Origin: Mesostigma viride
Lineage: Eukaryota; Streptophyta; Mesostigmatophyceae; Mesostigmatales; Mesostigmataceae
Assembly: GCA_009746045.1 (NCBI GenBank)
Contig: RPFO01002304.1
Location: forward strand, 1-64,000
Length of the DNA: 64,000 nt
Direction of reading: 5' to 3'
How positions within the stretch are numbered: the stretch's first letter is position 1; each line of letters opens with the position of its first letter. Positions 24,204 through 34,306 of this stretch are shown in pieces. The translations under genes were made by a program, and so were the position numbers. Under the pieces are notes generated by a model that was given only the letters and a program-made list of their open reading frames with translations, did not search any database and had not been told where the DNA came from.

Positions 24204-24645
24204 TACTGGTCAGTGGTCAGCGAGGGGCTGCAGATCCAATTTTGACACGGATGAGAGGAAAAGACTTCTTATAGGATGCGGAGGGCGCTTACACCCCGGA
24301 CCGCGACTGAAAAACTGGAGCTGTTGACAAGGACGGTGGCCTAGACATAAATTCAGAAGCTACGGGCAGCGTAGGTATCAATGCCCGTGACAAACTGACA
24401 ATTGGTACATTACTGTAATAGGACTGTTCTCTAGCAGATAATGTCCTACTAGGAGGACAGCCAGCAAAGGGGAAGTGTGGAGCCTTCAATCGTGGCTGCC
24501 ACTAATTACAGCTAAATTGAGCGTCTCTAACATAATTACTTGGAATTATACCCCGACTGGTAGGAATATTGTCAGCCGGTTATAGCGGTGTGCATTACTG
24601 TTTCCACTTTCCACGCCGCCTGGTGTGATCTTTTTCGTTATCCCC

Positions 24646-25465
24646 GACCAACAGAGCGGCCCCATCAAGTTTCGTTCAAGTGGCCAGCCGGAGCGGCTGC
24701 TTAGGTTTTAGCGGACAAGTGTTCGAAGCGCGTCATTGGTGAATTACTAGGGAACTTGGGTTTCCCCGCGAAACTCCAACCGCACGTTCAGATTTCCAAA
24801 TCTCAAGTAAAGTTCGGCGCAACTTTCTGAACGGGGGCAGTTGACGAGCAGCATTCCTCCGGACGAATGAATTGCGTTCCATACTTGCGCAAAATTTTGA
24901 AAGGTAGCTTGCGTGCAGCCCTACTAAAATTTGCGCGCACGTTCAGATTTCCAAATCTCAAGTAAATTTCGGCGGAACATTCTGAACGGGGGTAGTTGGC
25001 GGGCAGCGTTCCTCCAGACGAATGAAATGCGTTCCATACTAGCGCAAAATTTTGAAAGGTAGCTTGCGTGCAGCCCTACTAAAATTTGCGCGAAGTGTGG
25101 GACTGAAAATTCGTAACGGAAACTTTTTGGTAGTTGCCGTCACTTCCTCTTGTGCAAACGTGTGGGAGTGAAAATTCGTAACGGAAACTTTTTGGTAGTT
25201 GCCGTCACTTCATTTTGCGCGAGTGTTGGGCTGAAAATTCGTAACGGAAACTTTTTGGTAGTTGGCGTCACTTCCTTTGGTTCGACTGAAAATTCGCTGA
25301 AATTCGCTGAATTCGTACCGTAGCCTAATTTTTAGTACCTCGAAGTGACGGGGCACCTAAAAATTTGCCCACAAGTACACTTGGCAGCGCGCTCACTGGG
25401 AAAAATTGTACAGCCGCTCCGGCGGGCCACTTGAACGAATTGTAATGCGGACCAACAGAGCGGCC
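24646..25465. mobile_element. non-autonomous inverted-repeat element with 16-bp flanking direct repeat, upstream of the PDE gene
   Basis: GACCAACAGAGCGGCC flanks the element exactly at 24646-24661 and 25450-25465. Inside, 24671-24699 (starts TTCGTTCAAGTGGCC) is the inverse of 25411-25439 with one mismatch. The interior has a direct duplication of about 155 bp (24781-24935 and 24937-25089) and three copies of a roughly 65-bp unit containing ATTCGTAACGGAAACT (25095-25290). There is no coding capacity. It begins about 440 bp upstream of the PDE start codon and so may lie in its promoter. Confidence 0.7.
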
Positions 25466-25711
25466 GCTGCCGAAAACCAATTATGGAGTAATAATCGTCA
25501 TCATGGTCAGTCAGTCAGTCAGTTGTATCCCACGCCGCACATGGGCAGCAGAGGCCAGAGAGTCGGGAAACGTGCGGTCAAGTGATGGATTCAACGTGCG
25601 GTCAAGAAACGTGCGGGCTAATACACCGTCCGCATTAGTAGTTTTATATATATGAGAAAATTGCAGATTAGGAGCTGACAGGGTGTTTACTTGCATTCCT
25701 CACGGTGACCT
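25466..25711. other. short intergenic stretch with (TCAG)n
   Basis: GTCAGTCAGTCAGTCAG at about 25505, two ACGTGCGGTCAAG repeats, and an isolated MITE-like end ACACCGTCCGCATTAG near 25624. No gene seen. Confidence 0.6.
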
Positions 25712-26194
25712 TACACCGCCCGCATTGGAAGTTTTAACTAAATAATTAGCTTCTGGAAAATGTTCTGGCTGAAAACCATAAAAAAAACAAAAGAAAATTA
25801 ATTAATTAACTCCGGGGGCTGAGGACTGGACTCAACAAACAAACAAACAAAATTAATTAATTAACTCATGTGGGCTCTGGGTATCACTGACCTCCACTGA
25901 CTCTAGCCTATGGCCGCCGAAGGGGGGCCGCCGGGCCGGATTGCCGGCCGAATTGGGGACGGCGTGTACGATATCTACCAAACAAACAAAAGAAATTTAT
26001 TAATTAAATAAGTACCCATGTGCCTTGAACGGCTGTACAGACTACATAGGACAAACAAACAAACAAAAGGTTTTAATTAAATAATAAAAACCCGGGACTC
26101 TAACTGGCTCCCCAACAAACAATCCAGGGTTATTCGTAATGCAAATACGGCAAAAATTGACCCATAATAACAAACTTCCAATGCGGAGGGTGTA
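25712..26194. mobile_element. MITE with TACACCGCCCGCATTGGAAG termini
   Basis: Left end TACACCGCCCGCATTGGAAG and right end CTTCCAATGCGGAGGGTGTA are inverted repeats 483 bp apart with two mismatches. The interior holds four copies of a CAAACAAACAAA...TTAATTAA unit. It is the same family as 17536-17994, which lies in reverse internal orientation. Confidence 0.65.
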
Positions 26195-26636
26195 CGCGCG
26201 TAGTCACTTGGCTCCCCTGGTCACATAATGCTCCTTTCTAAACCTTTCACCTCTCACACTACCCTCAGTGGGTAACTAGCTGGTCGATACGTGGTACCTC
26301 TTAACCTAAGGATATTCCTATTGGTTAATAAAAAAAACCCATTTACCCGGAAATTGCAGATTAGTAAAGTTGGGGCCCGGTAATTACAGATTAGTCAGGC
26401 GGAGCCAATTTTCGGAAGAACCGTTAGGTTCGCCAGAATTGGCGAAGCTTATAAGGCCGTACACGTGAGAAAACATAGGACTAGGCAGGGGGGGTGGAAA
26501 AAAACAAGAAAATTTTCGGGGAAATGGGTATATTTTATTAGCCAATTATGGCCCAAAGAGGTGAGAGGGGAAATGAGTATCAGCGAATCCTAATTAAAGG
26601 TGGCCACACACACGTGTGGAGGTGAGAGGTGAAAGG
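26195..26636. other. non-coding, possible 3' untranslated tail of the adjacent LINE
   Basis: No coding signal. It lies directly 3' of the minus-strand LINE remnant and contains GGTGAGAGG repeats near 26560 and 26620 and a 16-bp direct repeat AATTGCAGATTAGTAA/AATTACAGATTAGTCA near 26350-26398. Confidence 0.4.
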
Positions 26637-27933
26637 CTAATAGGGCGCGTTATTAGACCAGGGAAGCCAGTGGACCTGAGTCATGTCGCCGTGAGGCATA
26701 ATGGTGAATACCTGATTACGGCCCAGTAGAGCATGAAAAAGCTGGAGCGGGCTGGGCTTGTCGTTATTGGGCCCTGGGTCCCACACCCTGTGTTGTTCCT
26801 GAGCCAACAGCCAGTAGCGGCGCATAGCCGCATTCCATAGGTATATAAAGCGTCGGACTACGCCGCCGCGGGTATACTCCTCGCGGACATTAAAGATTGT
26901 CTCGTTGCGTATGGTCCAGATCGCGTATAGCATAGTGGTGCGTAGCCATATCCATTCTGCTTGGGAATCTGAAAGCTCGGTCCCTGGTGTGCCAGCAATA
27001 CCGAAAATGATGGTACGCACGCTAATTGGGAGATTGGGTGGCGATGCCGTCCATGCGGCCCAGATGTTAATGAGCCACGTCCAAACCCCTGGGAGATTAC
27101 AGAAAAGGAACCTGTGCTCAATGGTTTCACTAGGGTGCGTGCACAGGCATGATGCATCATGACCAAAATGAACGCTCGTGGAGCGTAGCGCAGACCCCTA
27201 TCGCCCTATGCATCAGAAGATGTTGTACATCAGTGGCCCTGCGGTCCACGAGAGGGTGGTCTACCGCCAGGGTAATCATCTTAACCCAACTGTGTAGCCC
27301 GGCCAATGTATTCCCCAGCGGGCTCGGCCCGGATGGGGCTGATGGTACGTATGCAACAAGATATCATAACCCCAATCTGCGGTGTACTCAAAGATACATT
27401 TGCTGGTTCTGATGTCCCCTAGCTTGGTTAAGACCCATCCAAATTCCACCGGGTCCAGATGTAGTAGATCGAGCCGTGTGTTGCCCACGTGTAGCCATGT
27501 AATGCTCCCAACCGGGGATAATGGGTCCGGCCGGATCATGCAAGATCTTGGCACAGACCATGGGACTACGCGTATGCGGTGACACTGGGAAGATGGCGTG
27601 TACGCATATAAGGTGGATAGTTGATACAGACACCCATTGTGGCCAGGAATAGCTTAATTCCAGCAGTTGTAGTTGGAGCCCATCATGTGGCAGAACCGTC
27701 ACGACTAAACCCTTGCACGCGGGTGTGACTCCGTCGGCGTAGAAGCTAACCCAGTCGCCGGTTATAATTGGCTTGCGTGGGGCAGTCATCAATGCATGCC
27801 ACGCCGCTGGTATCGCACTTATAAGGGTTTGCCACGCTTGCAGGGAGGGCATGTGGGAGACCCAAGTGCTGACCTCGTCGTAGCTGAGCCGTCGATACGT
27901 AGCGCCGTGCCCCAGGTAGAGGTCCAGCACCCT
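26637..27933 (-). pseudogene. LINE 3' part (L1-like), downstream half of the element split by the Gypsy insertion
   Basis: The minus strand encodes VLDLYLGHGATYRRLSYDEV and onward in several shifted frames, ending in a zf-RVT-like segment (Cys-Leu-Cys then ETIEHRF..C) and AEWIWLRTTMLYAIWTIRNE, the C-terminal module common after RT in L1-like plant and algal LINEs. The first codons continue in frame from the piece ending at 45980 if one copy of the target duplication is removed, which shows both pieces were one ORF. Confidence 0.75.
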
Positions 27934-27988
27934 TGTCACTGACGCGAGCTATGTCATCCGGGCGCCCACTATGCACAAGACCGGTGAC
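27934..27988 (+). repeat. Gypsy repeat A1, outer fragment (before the Copia insertion)
   Basis: Starts TGTCACTGACGCGAGC and matches A2 from 44591 (TGTCACGGACGCGAGC) up to ACCGGTGAC, where the Copia element begins. Confidence 0.85.
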
Positions 27989-28589
27989 TGTTATATTGTG
28001 GGCTCGCAGTCACATAAAGTATTGGAATTTGGTTATGCTCGGAATTGGCTAAGTCCGGAGGTCAACCGGCAGCGCCGCGCTGAGGTTTATTTGCTGGGCC
28101 GGCGGTCAGTGGGAATTTATGTGTACGGTCAGGCAACGGGTCGTAGGTTCTGGCTGTGGGCTATTTTGGGTTCTGGCCATTACCGTTCGTTCCGTGGGCA
28201 ACCTTGGTTCCGTACCGTTTGTCCAGGCAAGCAGTGGGGAGGATCTCGGTTGCGGTGCGTTATGTTGTGGAGTGTCGTTTGGGAATTATGTTGGTGTATT
28301 TCGGTTGGTTTGTACTTGGGTACGTTCTCAGGCCCACGCCGTTGCTCAGCGTTGGGTGAAGCCACAGAGCTACTCGCAGTGATGACCTACAGCGGAGCAT
28401 TGAGTCAAAGCTGTTTGGCGGCGTGAAAGGCCGACACGCAGGAGAAAGCTTTGAATCACGTTGCAGCAAATGCTGTCAATGGCCGACGTTGTCGACATGT
28501 CCGGGGCTGGGCGCTGAGCGAGTAATCTATTTTGTTACGTCTTTTTATTATTCGGAAATACAATACACTTAAAGAATTTTATTTTAACA
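27989..28589 (+). repeat. Copia 5' LTR
   Basis: TGTTATATTGTGGGC ... TTTTAACA, 601 bp. Gag starts 37 bp downstream of the LTR. The following bases (TGTACTAGG) do not match the usual initiator-Met primer site TGGTATCAGAGC, so the primer is unknown. Confidence 0.95.
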
Positions 28590-28626
28590 TGTACTAGGTT
28601 GGGGCCGTAATTTTACAGCATAAAAC

Positions 28627-29856
28627 ATGGCAGCGTCAGCTGGGAGAAAACGGAAAGCAATTCATAGTGATCCGTCGACATGGGCCGCTGACCTACGAGC
28701 TGAAAAGGATCTGTTAGAACTATTTCGAAAGCGTGTAGGAACCCTTGCTAGCGACGCACCCACGCTCGTAGTGCGTGACTATATAGAGAGAATAGAGGCT
28801 TTTCTGAAGGACCATGGTGAGAAGATCAGCAGTGTTTATTCGCTTTTCCGAGATGCCGGTTTGCTGAGCTGCGACAATTTCATTCTCGCATTTACTCTTC
28901 GAGCATGCAAGGATGAGAAGGTAAAACGGCGTCACATCCCAGGTAAGCTGCGTGAGGCGTTGTTGGAGTCGAAGGAGGGCACGACCTCTAGGCTATGCAG
29001 CATTTACACCTGGGTGCCACAACGGCCTTACTCACTCGATTTACTCAGCCTTCGCAATTTGCGGAATGAGTCTGTGCTCAATGGACTAGAGGTGTCTGAG
29101 ACAGCGGTGATAGACCGTTACGTGAGGATGGCCAAGGACCTGAATTTCCAGACTGTGATGGGAGCCCTGCGTGCAGGCCAAGCCAAGGATGACCTTACCA
29201 AGGCAATAGAGATCATTACCGGCCTGGTAGAAGGGGAGGAGAGGGACATGATTGCACAGCTGAGAGCCCAGGGCAAGCTGACCGAGTCTGGGTTGATGGC
29301 CCCTGCCCCTCCCCCAGCCGCTCCCAATTCTGTGCCCCTCCCTGCACCCTCTGTGCCAAGCACTGTTACCCCTGCCAAGCCACAGGATGCAACGGGCAAG
29401 GTTGCCGGTGTCAACAACAGCAAGCCTGCTGGAGTAGGCAACGGTGGCAAGCAGCGTGGTGGAGGCCGTGCCCGTGGTGGCGGGCGCGGTGGCAGACGTG
29501 GGCTGTGGCAGGGCAGGCCATTGGTGCAGCAGCAGAGACAGCAGCAGCATTATGCCCCAGCACAGCAGGCAATACAGCCGCATTATGCTTCACAGCCGCC
29601 GCAGCCGCAGCAGCAGTTTGCACAGCAGCAGCAACAGCGGCAGCCACAGAGGCAGGAGTCTGGTGCATGCTTCATATGCGGGAGAAAGGGTCACCTGGCA
29701 CGCACATGCTACAATAGGCACGCTGACAGCATGCCAGCTCGCAGCAATAGCAATGCACAGGGCCCTGCCGTGTGTAACCGCTGCAAGCAGCCAGGACACT
29801 TTGCACGTGACACGCACCTGTGCCCGGCGGCCCAGAGTGGGGGCCGTAGGCAGTGA
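28627..29856 (+). CDS. Copia Gag, two zinc knuckles, ends in UGA-CUAG
   Basis: 409 codons from ATG. The N-terminal half is helical and capsid-like; a Pro/Ala-rich linker, an Arg/Gly-rich stretch and a Gln-rich stretch follow. The C-terminus has a CX2CX4HX4C knuckle (CFICGRKGHLARTC) and a second, irregular one starting CNRCKQPGHFAR. Such knuckles bind RNA during packaging. The stop is TGA immediately followed by CTAG, and the frame then stays open for over 1300 codons of Pol. Confidence 0.9.
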   Translation: MAASAGRKRKAIHSDPSTWAADLRAEKDLLELFRKRVGTLASDAPTLVVRDYIERIEAFLKDHGEKISSVYSLFRDAGLLSCDNFILAFTLRACKDEKVKRRHIPGKLREALLESKEGTTSRLCSIYTWVPQRPYSLDLLSLRNLRNESVLNGLEVSETAVIDRYVRMAKDLNFQTVMGALRAGQAKDDLTKAIEIITGLVEGEERDMIAQLRAQGKLTESGLMAPAPPPAAPNSVPLPAPSVPSTVTPAKPQDATGKVAGVNNSKPAGVGNGGKQRGGGRARGGGRGGRRGLWQGRPLVQQQRQQQHYAPAQQAIQPHYASQPPQPQQQFAQQQQQRQPQRQESGACFICGRKGHLARTCYNRHADSMPARSNSNAQGPAVCNRCKQPGHFARDTHLCPAAQSGGRRQ

Positions 29857-32800
29857 CTAGGGTCCGGTGGTGAGGGTGAGGCAGCTGGTGATGTGCCAAA
29901 TATGCGAGCTAGTGCGGGGCAGCACGGCTCGACCCCCCAGGCTAGCTCACCCCGCCTGGGTGCTCGCGTGGCAGCGCTAGATGAGAGCGCTGGTGAGGAG
30001 GGGGACCATGCAGAGCAGGGGGCAGTTGCAGTAGGGGATGAAGCACTGTCTCAGGGAACGAGGGAGAAGGGGGTTGGAGGAGGTACTGCAGGTGTACACA
30101 CTGCAGTTCTGGACGGGCCACCGGTACGAAGGTCCTCCCCACACCCGGGACCTCAGGCACAACAGTCTCAATGTCCATTGGAGGCAGGTGGTACACTCAG
30201 TGTACTTAACATGGCAATGAGGTTACACACACGGTTGGGTCATGGCCACGCTGCAGAGCATTGGGCAGCATCACTGGGGTTTTCGGAGCTGGTGGCGACG
30301 TGCAGAGAGGTCTGGCAGAGGTGTAAGCATTGTCAGCGCAATGTGCCTAAGCCGCACAAGTTTCATGCACGTAGACCGGTGCTAGAGAGGGGCCCGGTGC
30401 AAGTGGATGTGCTCAAGTACGATGACAGGGAGTATGTGCTAGCGGTGGGGCGGTTCTCCAGGTTCAAGGCACTAGAGGTGTTGCCACGCAAGCACAAGGA
30501 AGAGCTGCTCACCAGCCTGCGCTTGGTAAAGGCCAAGTTTGCCGTGGTGTCAACTTTAGAGTGTGACCAGCAGTTCGAGTGTTGCATGAAGGAGCCGGGG
30601 TTTGAGCAGATTGTGGTGGCGGGTGCGGCAGATCACGAACATCAAGGGTTAGTGGAGAGACATATCAGGACCTCCAAGTTTGTGATGAGTGCTATGGCCA
30701 GGATGCGCTCGCTGTCGTACCGCGATCAGGCTCTGTTGTGCAGGCAGATAGAGGAGCACATGAATCACAGGGTGATGGTCAGGGTACATGTGGATGGTGA
30801 GGAGGTAGCCGTCACGCCCCATGGGTTGGAGATGGGCCTGCTCCCGCTGGAGGCGGTAGAAGCATACCGTGATTGGCTGTGTGACCGGTACCTCAGGCTG
30901 GTGGACATGGACCTGCGCAGGGGTGATGTGTACGTGCCTAGCGAGGGAGCAAGGGTGTGGGCGTACCGGGAGGGAAGTGCTTTGGAACAGGGTTTGTGGG
31001 AGGGCCCTGTTGTGGTCAAGTCAGTGGACGGTGACCACATGTTGGCGAAGGTTGGGCGTGAGGACCGCCGCTTCGACCGACTACTGGCGTGGAAACACTT
31101 GCGGCCGTACTACGAGGGGCTAGGTGCGCCAGCAGACCTGCCCCATGAGGAAGGTGCGATGGGCTCCAGCGCGCAGGCTGGAGGTGAGGCGGGGGACCCA
31201 GGGACGGCCGCAAGGGGGGTGAGAGAGGAGACGGGGCCTGATCAGCCTGCGCCCTCTCTTCCGTCGGATGGTGGGTTGCCACTGTCCAATGGCGGTCCAG
31301 CCAGTGTGGGACCAGGCGGGCTGGGGGTTGCCCCTTCCGCTGATGGTCAGGAGGTGCAGCGCGCGACAATGTTTGCCCGTGTCATTGAGCGGCTGCAGGA
31401 AGCCCGGCGGGCAATCGCGGAACGCGAGCAGCCGGGGGGCACGTTACCACGGGCCGGCGGGGCGGGCAGGCCGTCGGCTGTAGGTGGGGCGCCTCAGGCC
31501 GGCGAGGGAGCCGTAGGAGGGCCACCACAGTCCAGCGAGGCCAATGCAGGGCCAGCCGCAGGTGGAGAGGCACAGGCCGGCGATGCTGGCGCATCGACCG
31601 CAGGTGCGGGGCTACAAGCCGATGGCGTTGATGGGTCGGCTAGCACCCGGCGCGAGCCACTGAGTGGCGGTGATGGCTTCGAGGGCGGCGGCGACGTCGC
31701 AATGGGGGCTGGTAATGAGGTGGCCTCGGTGTCTAAGCTAGTGGATTTTCAGCAGGACGGGCTGGCTGGGTGTCGGTTGGAGGTGGATACTAATGCGGTG
31801 GTGTGCTTGCTAGGTGAAGGGGTAGCTAGGCACTTCCCGCTACAACCGTCCAAGTGGAAGTTTGTGGAGGACTTTTCTGGGGTGGTGCGCATGCCGGTAG
31901 TGGGCGAGGTGATGCTGACCATTCTTGGGCGTGACACTCCTTTCTGCGTGCTTGAGGGCTATGATGGGCCGGCGATTCTGGGGCTGCCATTTCTTAATCA
32001 CCCTGATGTTGTGATCCAGAGCTCTAGTTTGACCAGGGAGGGCCATGGGTCGATAGAGTTGGAATCGTACAAGGCAGTGCAACCTCTCAGTCTCGTCTCA
32101 AGCACCGTGGCTAGGCTAGCAGCACTGACAGGGACAGAGGGTGTGGCGTGGGGAAAGGATCTCCCGCCAGCGGTAGACCTGGTCATGCCTGCGTTGTTGC
32201 ATCCATCCAGCATCGGTATTACCAAGCGGGACATCGCTGCACATTCTCCGATTGGCTATGAGAGGCTGGTACTAGAGATGTCGACGCAGAGTGGTTTCTC
32301 CAGCTGGTGGTGCGCGTTTCACAGGGCGCTGGAGGAGTGGCAGGGGTATGGTGTGTATGAACCAATGGACAGTGTGCCCAAGGGGGCCAAGGTACTTCCT
32401 CTCAAGATGGTGTTGTCTCACAAGGTAAAGGCTGGGGTGGAGGTATGCTATGTGAGGCCGGTGTCGCAGGAGTTTTCGGGAACCAGTGAGCTGGCCAAGG
32501 AGGAGCTGTACACCCCAGGCCTGGCGTGGGATAGCTTCAGGATTATCACCATGCTGTATCTCGGTTTCCTGGATGAGGGCAGAGACTATGGGTGTGCGTC
32601 TATTGATGTCAAGCGTGCTTTCCCTAACTCTAGCGAGGAGGTGGCGCGTGAGGTGTGGGAAGGCACGTCACCCCTGGTGGTCCAGACACCCTCGTTTTGG
32701 ATGGAGGAAGTGAGGGCAGAATTCATGGGCTTGTTGAAGGCCATAGAGGGACTGCAGAGTGCCTCGATTGTGTGGCGTATCACTTTGATGCGTGCTCTGT

Positions 32801-33819
32801 TTGAGCTGATGACATTCGAGGTATCCCCGTACGACCCTTCGTTGTTTGTGGCACAGACTCCCTCAGGTCCCTTGTTTGTACAATTGCATGGGGATGACCT
32901 GCGAGTGGTAGCACCCCGTGCTGTTCTGCATCAGTTCTATGCAGATCTCGCTAAGCGTTTCCCTGTGGGCGAGCTGCAGGTGGTGGACCAGCAGACTCCG
33001 CGTGTCTTCTGCGGTGTAGTGCAGACCCTGCGAGTGACGTCTGGTAGGCATCAGATGCACCTGGGTATTCCTGATAAGTATCGGGAGGAGCTGATGGGCT
33101 CGGTGGATGAGCTGTGTGCTAAGGGCCTGTGGAGCCGCCTGCGTGGCAAGCTAGGCTGGATGGCGGCAGTGTGTGCGCCCGATCTGGTGGTGCTGAGTAG
33201 GACGGTAGATGACGTGTTGTCGCAAGTCCATCCGTCGGTTGTGAGGCAGTATGTGGCCGAGAGCCAAGGTGTGGTGCTTTCTGGCCTGTCGGTCTCTCAG
33301 CCCGCTGTTCTTCACTGCTTTGCAGATACGTCGGGTGAGGGCAGGGAACTGACCAAGCTGAGGGCACGGATGGGTGGTCTATTTGTGCTCTGTAACCCAG
33401 GGGGTCGGGGATCGCTGTGTGGGTGGTATTCGAGACTGTGCAGGCGTGTGGCAGTTGGCTCTGACACTAACGAGTGCCGTGGTGTGTGTGAGTGTATCAA
33501 GGCTTCGCTGTACCTTGAGCAGTTCTTGCGCTGGATGGGCAAGTGGATGGGTGTCCGTTTGGTGCTGACGACAACTGTGCATACGGATAGCCAGCCGCTT
33601 GTGAGCTTTATCCTTAACAGCTTGTCCAGGACGCGTGACCTCGATTTCCTGCTGTTGAAGGAGCTGTCTTACGCGGTGAGCGTTCTCCATTTGCCGGGGA
33701 GGCTGAACCCGGCGGACGCGATGACCAAGCTGTTTGCAGCAGCGCGAGAGCAGTATCGCATCTTGCGGATGGTGATGGCAGGTTCTCTTGGGGATCTGCG
33801 GGAGTTGTTGGTTGTTTGA
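29857..33819 (+). CDS. Copia Pol: integrase, protease-like, RT, RNase H (likely made by UGA readthrough)
   Basis: Open from the codon after Gag's UGA to TGA at 33817, about 1320 codons. The first in-frame ATG is at 29902. In order: the integrase zinc site (LHTRLGH then CKHCQ, about 30220-30340), the DDE core (QVDV, LECDQQFE, GLVERHIR, about 30400-30665), a low-complexity linker, a retropepsin-like domain (LEVDTNAVVCLL, AILGLPFL, about 31770-32000), RT (IDVKRAFPN, VQLHGDDLRVV, about 32390-33000) and RNase H (FADTSGEG, VHTDSQPLV, about 33310-33750). Oddities are protease downstream of integrase, DTN instead of DTG/DSG, and HGDD instead of YVDD. All coding features are intact. Confidence 0.9.
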   Translation, partial: LGSGGEGEAAGDVPNMRASAGQHGSTPQASSPRLGARVAALDESAGEEGDHAEQGAVAVGDEALSQGTREKGVGGGTAGVHTAVLDGPPVRRSSPHPGPQAQQSQCPLEAGGTLSVLNMAMRLHTRLGHGHAAEHWAASLGFSELVATCREVWQRCKHCQRNVPKPHKFHARRPVLERGPVQVDVLKYDDREYVLAVGRFSRFKALEVLPRKHKEELLTSLRLVKAKFAVVSTLECDQQFECCMKEPGFEQIVVAGAADHEHQGLVERHIRTSKFVMSAMARMRSLSYRDQALLCRQIEEHMNHRVMVRVHVDGEEVAVTPHGLEMGLLPLEAVEAYRDWLCDRYLRLVDMDLRRGDVYVPSEGARVWAYREGSALEQGLWEGPVVVKSVDGDHMLAKVGREDRRFDRLLAWKHLRPYYEGLGAPADLPHEEGAMGSSAQAGGEAGDPGTAARGVREETGPDQPAPSLPSDGGLPLSNGGPASVGPGGLGVAPSADGQEVQRATMFARVIERLQEARRAIAEREQPGGTLPRAGGAGRPSAVGGAPQAGEGAVGGPPQSSEANAGPAAGGEAQAGDAGASTAGAGLQADGVDGSASTRREPLSGGDGFEGGGDVAMGAGNEVASVSKLVDFQQDGLAGCRLEVDTNAVVCLLGEGVARHFPLQPSKWKFVEDFSGVVRMPVVGEVMLTILGRDTPFCVLEGYDGPAILGLPFLNHPDVVIQSSSLTREGHGSIELESYKAVQPLSLVSSTVARLAALTGTEGVAWGKDLPPAVDLVMPALLHPSSIGITKRDIAAHSPIGYERLVLEMSTQSGFSSWWCAFHRALEEWQGYGVYEPMDSVPKGAKVLPLKMVLSHKVKAGVEVCYVRPVSQEFSGTSELAKEELYTPGLAWDSFRIITMLYLGFLDEGRDYGCASIDVKRAFPNSSEEVAREVWEGTSPLVVQTPSFWMEEVRAEFMGLLKAIEGLQSASIVWRITLMRALFELMTFEVSPYDPSLFVAQTPSGPLFVQLHGDDLRVVAPRAVLHQFYADLAKRFPVGELQVVDQQTPRVFCGVVQTLRVTSGRHQMHLGIPDKYREELMGSVDELCAKGLWSRLRGKLGWMAAVCAPDLVVLSRTVDDVLSQVHPSVVRQYVAESQGVVLSGLSVSQPAVLHCFADTSGEGRELTKLRARMGGLFVLCNPGGRGSLCGWYSRLCRRVAVGSDTNECRGVCECIKASLYLEQFLRWMGKWMGVRLVLTTTVHTDSQPLVSFILNSLSRTRDLDFLLLKELSYAVSVLHLPGRLNPADAMTKLFAAAREQYRILRMVMAGSLGDLRELLVV

Positions 33820-34290
33820 GCTTGGACCCTGTGGAATTTTAGCCTGTGGCCAATTTGAGAACGTTGTTTGGGCCGGGGGTGATCCTTATGCCTGCCCTAT
33901 ACTGATGGTGACCCGGCACGGTTGGATAATTTGCTCCATAATTGATTTGGTGGGGGAGTGTCCTTGGTTGAGGACTGGTGCGGTTGGAACGGGTTTGTAA
34001 TGTGTATGGGTCGTGTGGGTGTGCCGGGGTCAAGGGTGGTCGTTTAGATCAGTCTTGTATTCTCGCTTGCTTACATGACTTACCTCAGACACTGGCAGTA
34101 TGTGCAAGGCGTGAATGGGCGCCAAGTTAGAGGGGTTGGAGCTCCCCTAGTACATAGCGTCTTGTGCGTACTGTCTCCGAGAGTGTTTGTGAGTAACCCT
34201 TGGGTGGTGGTGGATATTGTGAGGATTGTTGGCATGTATGTCGACTGTGGGTTGTGGTTAAGTGGCCGAGTGGTGGATGTGACTGCTCGA
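33820..34290 (+). other. Copia 3' untranslated region
   Basis: About 470 bp between the Pol stop and the polypurine tract, with no recognisable coding sequence. Confidence 0.6.
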
Positions 34291-34306
34291 AAGAAAAAGG
34301 GGCTGG
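34291..34306 (+). other. polypurine tract of the Copia element
   Basis: AAGAAAAAGGGGCTGG directly precedes the 3' LTR (34307), the expected place for plus-strand priming. Confidence 0.6.

Noticed and set aside
27971-28426. Open frame of about 150 codons repeated at 34316-34744
   Set aside because: It lies wholly within the Copia LTRs; identity between copies reflects LTR duplication, not coding constraint.
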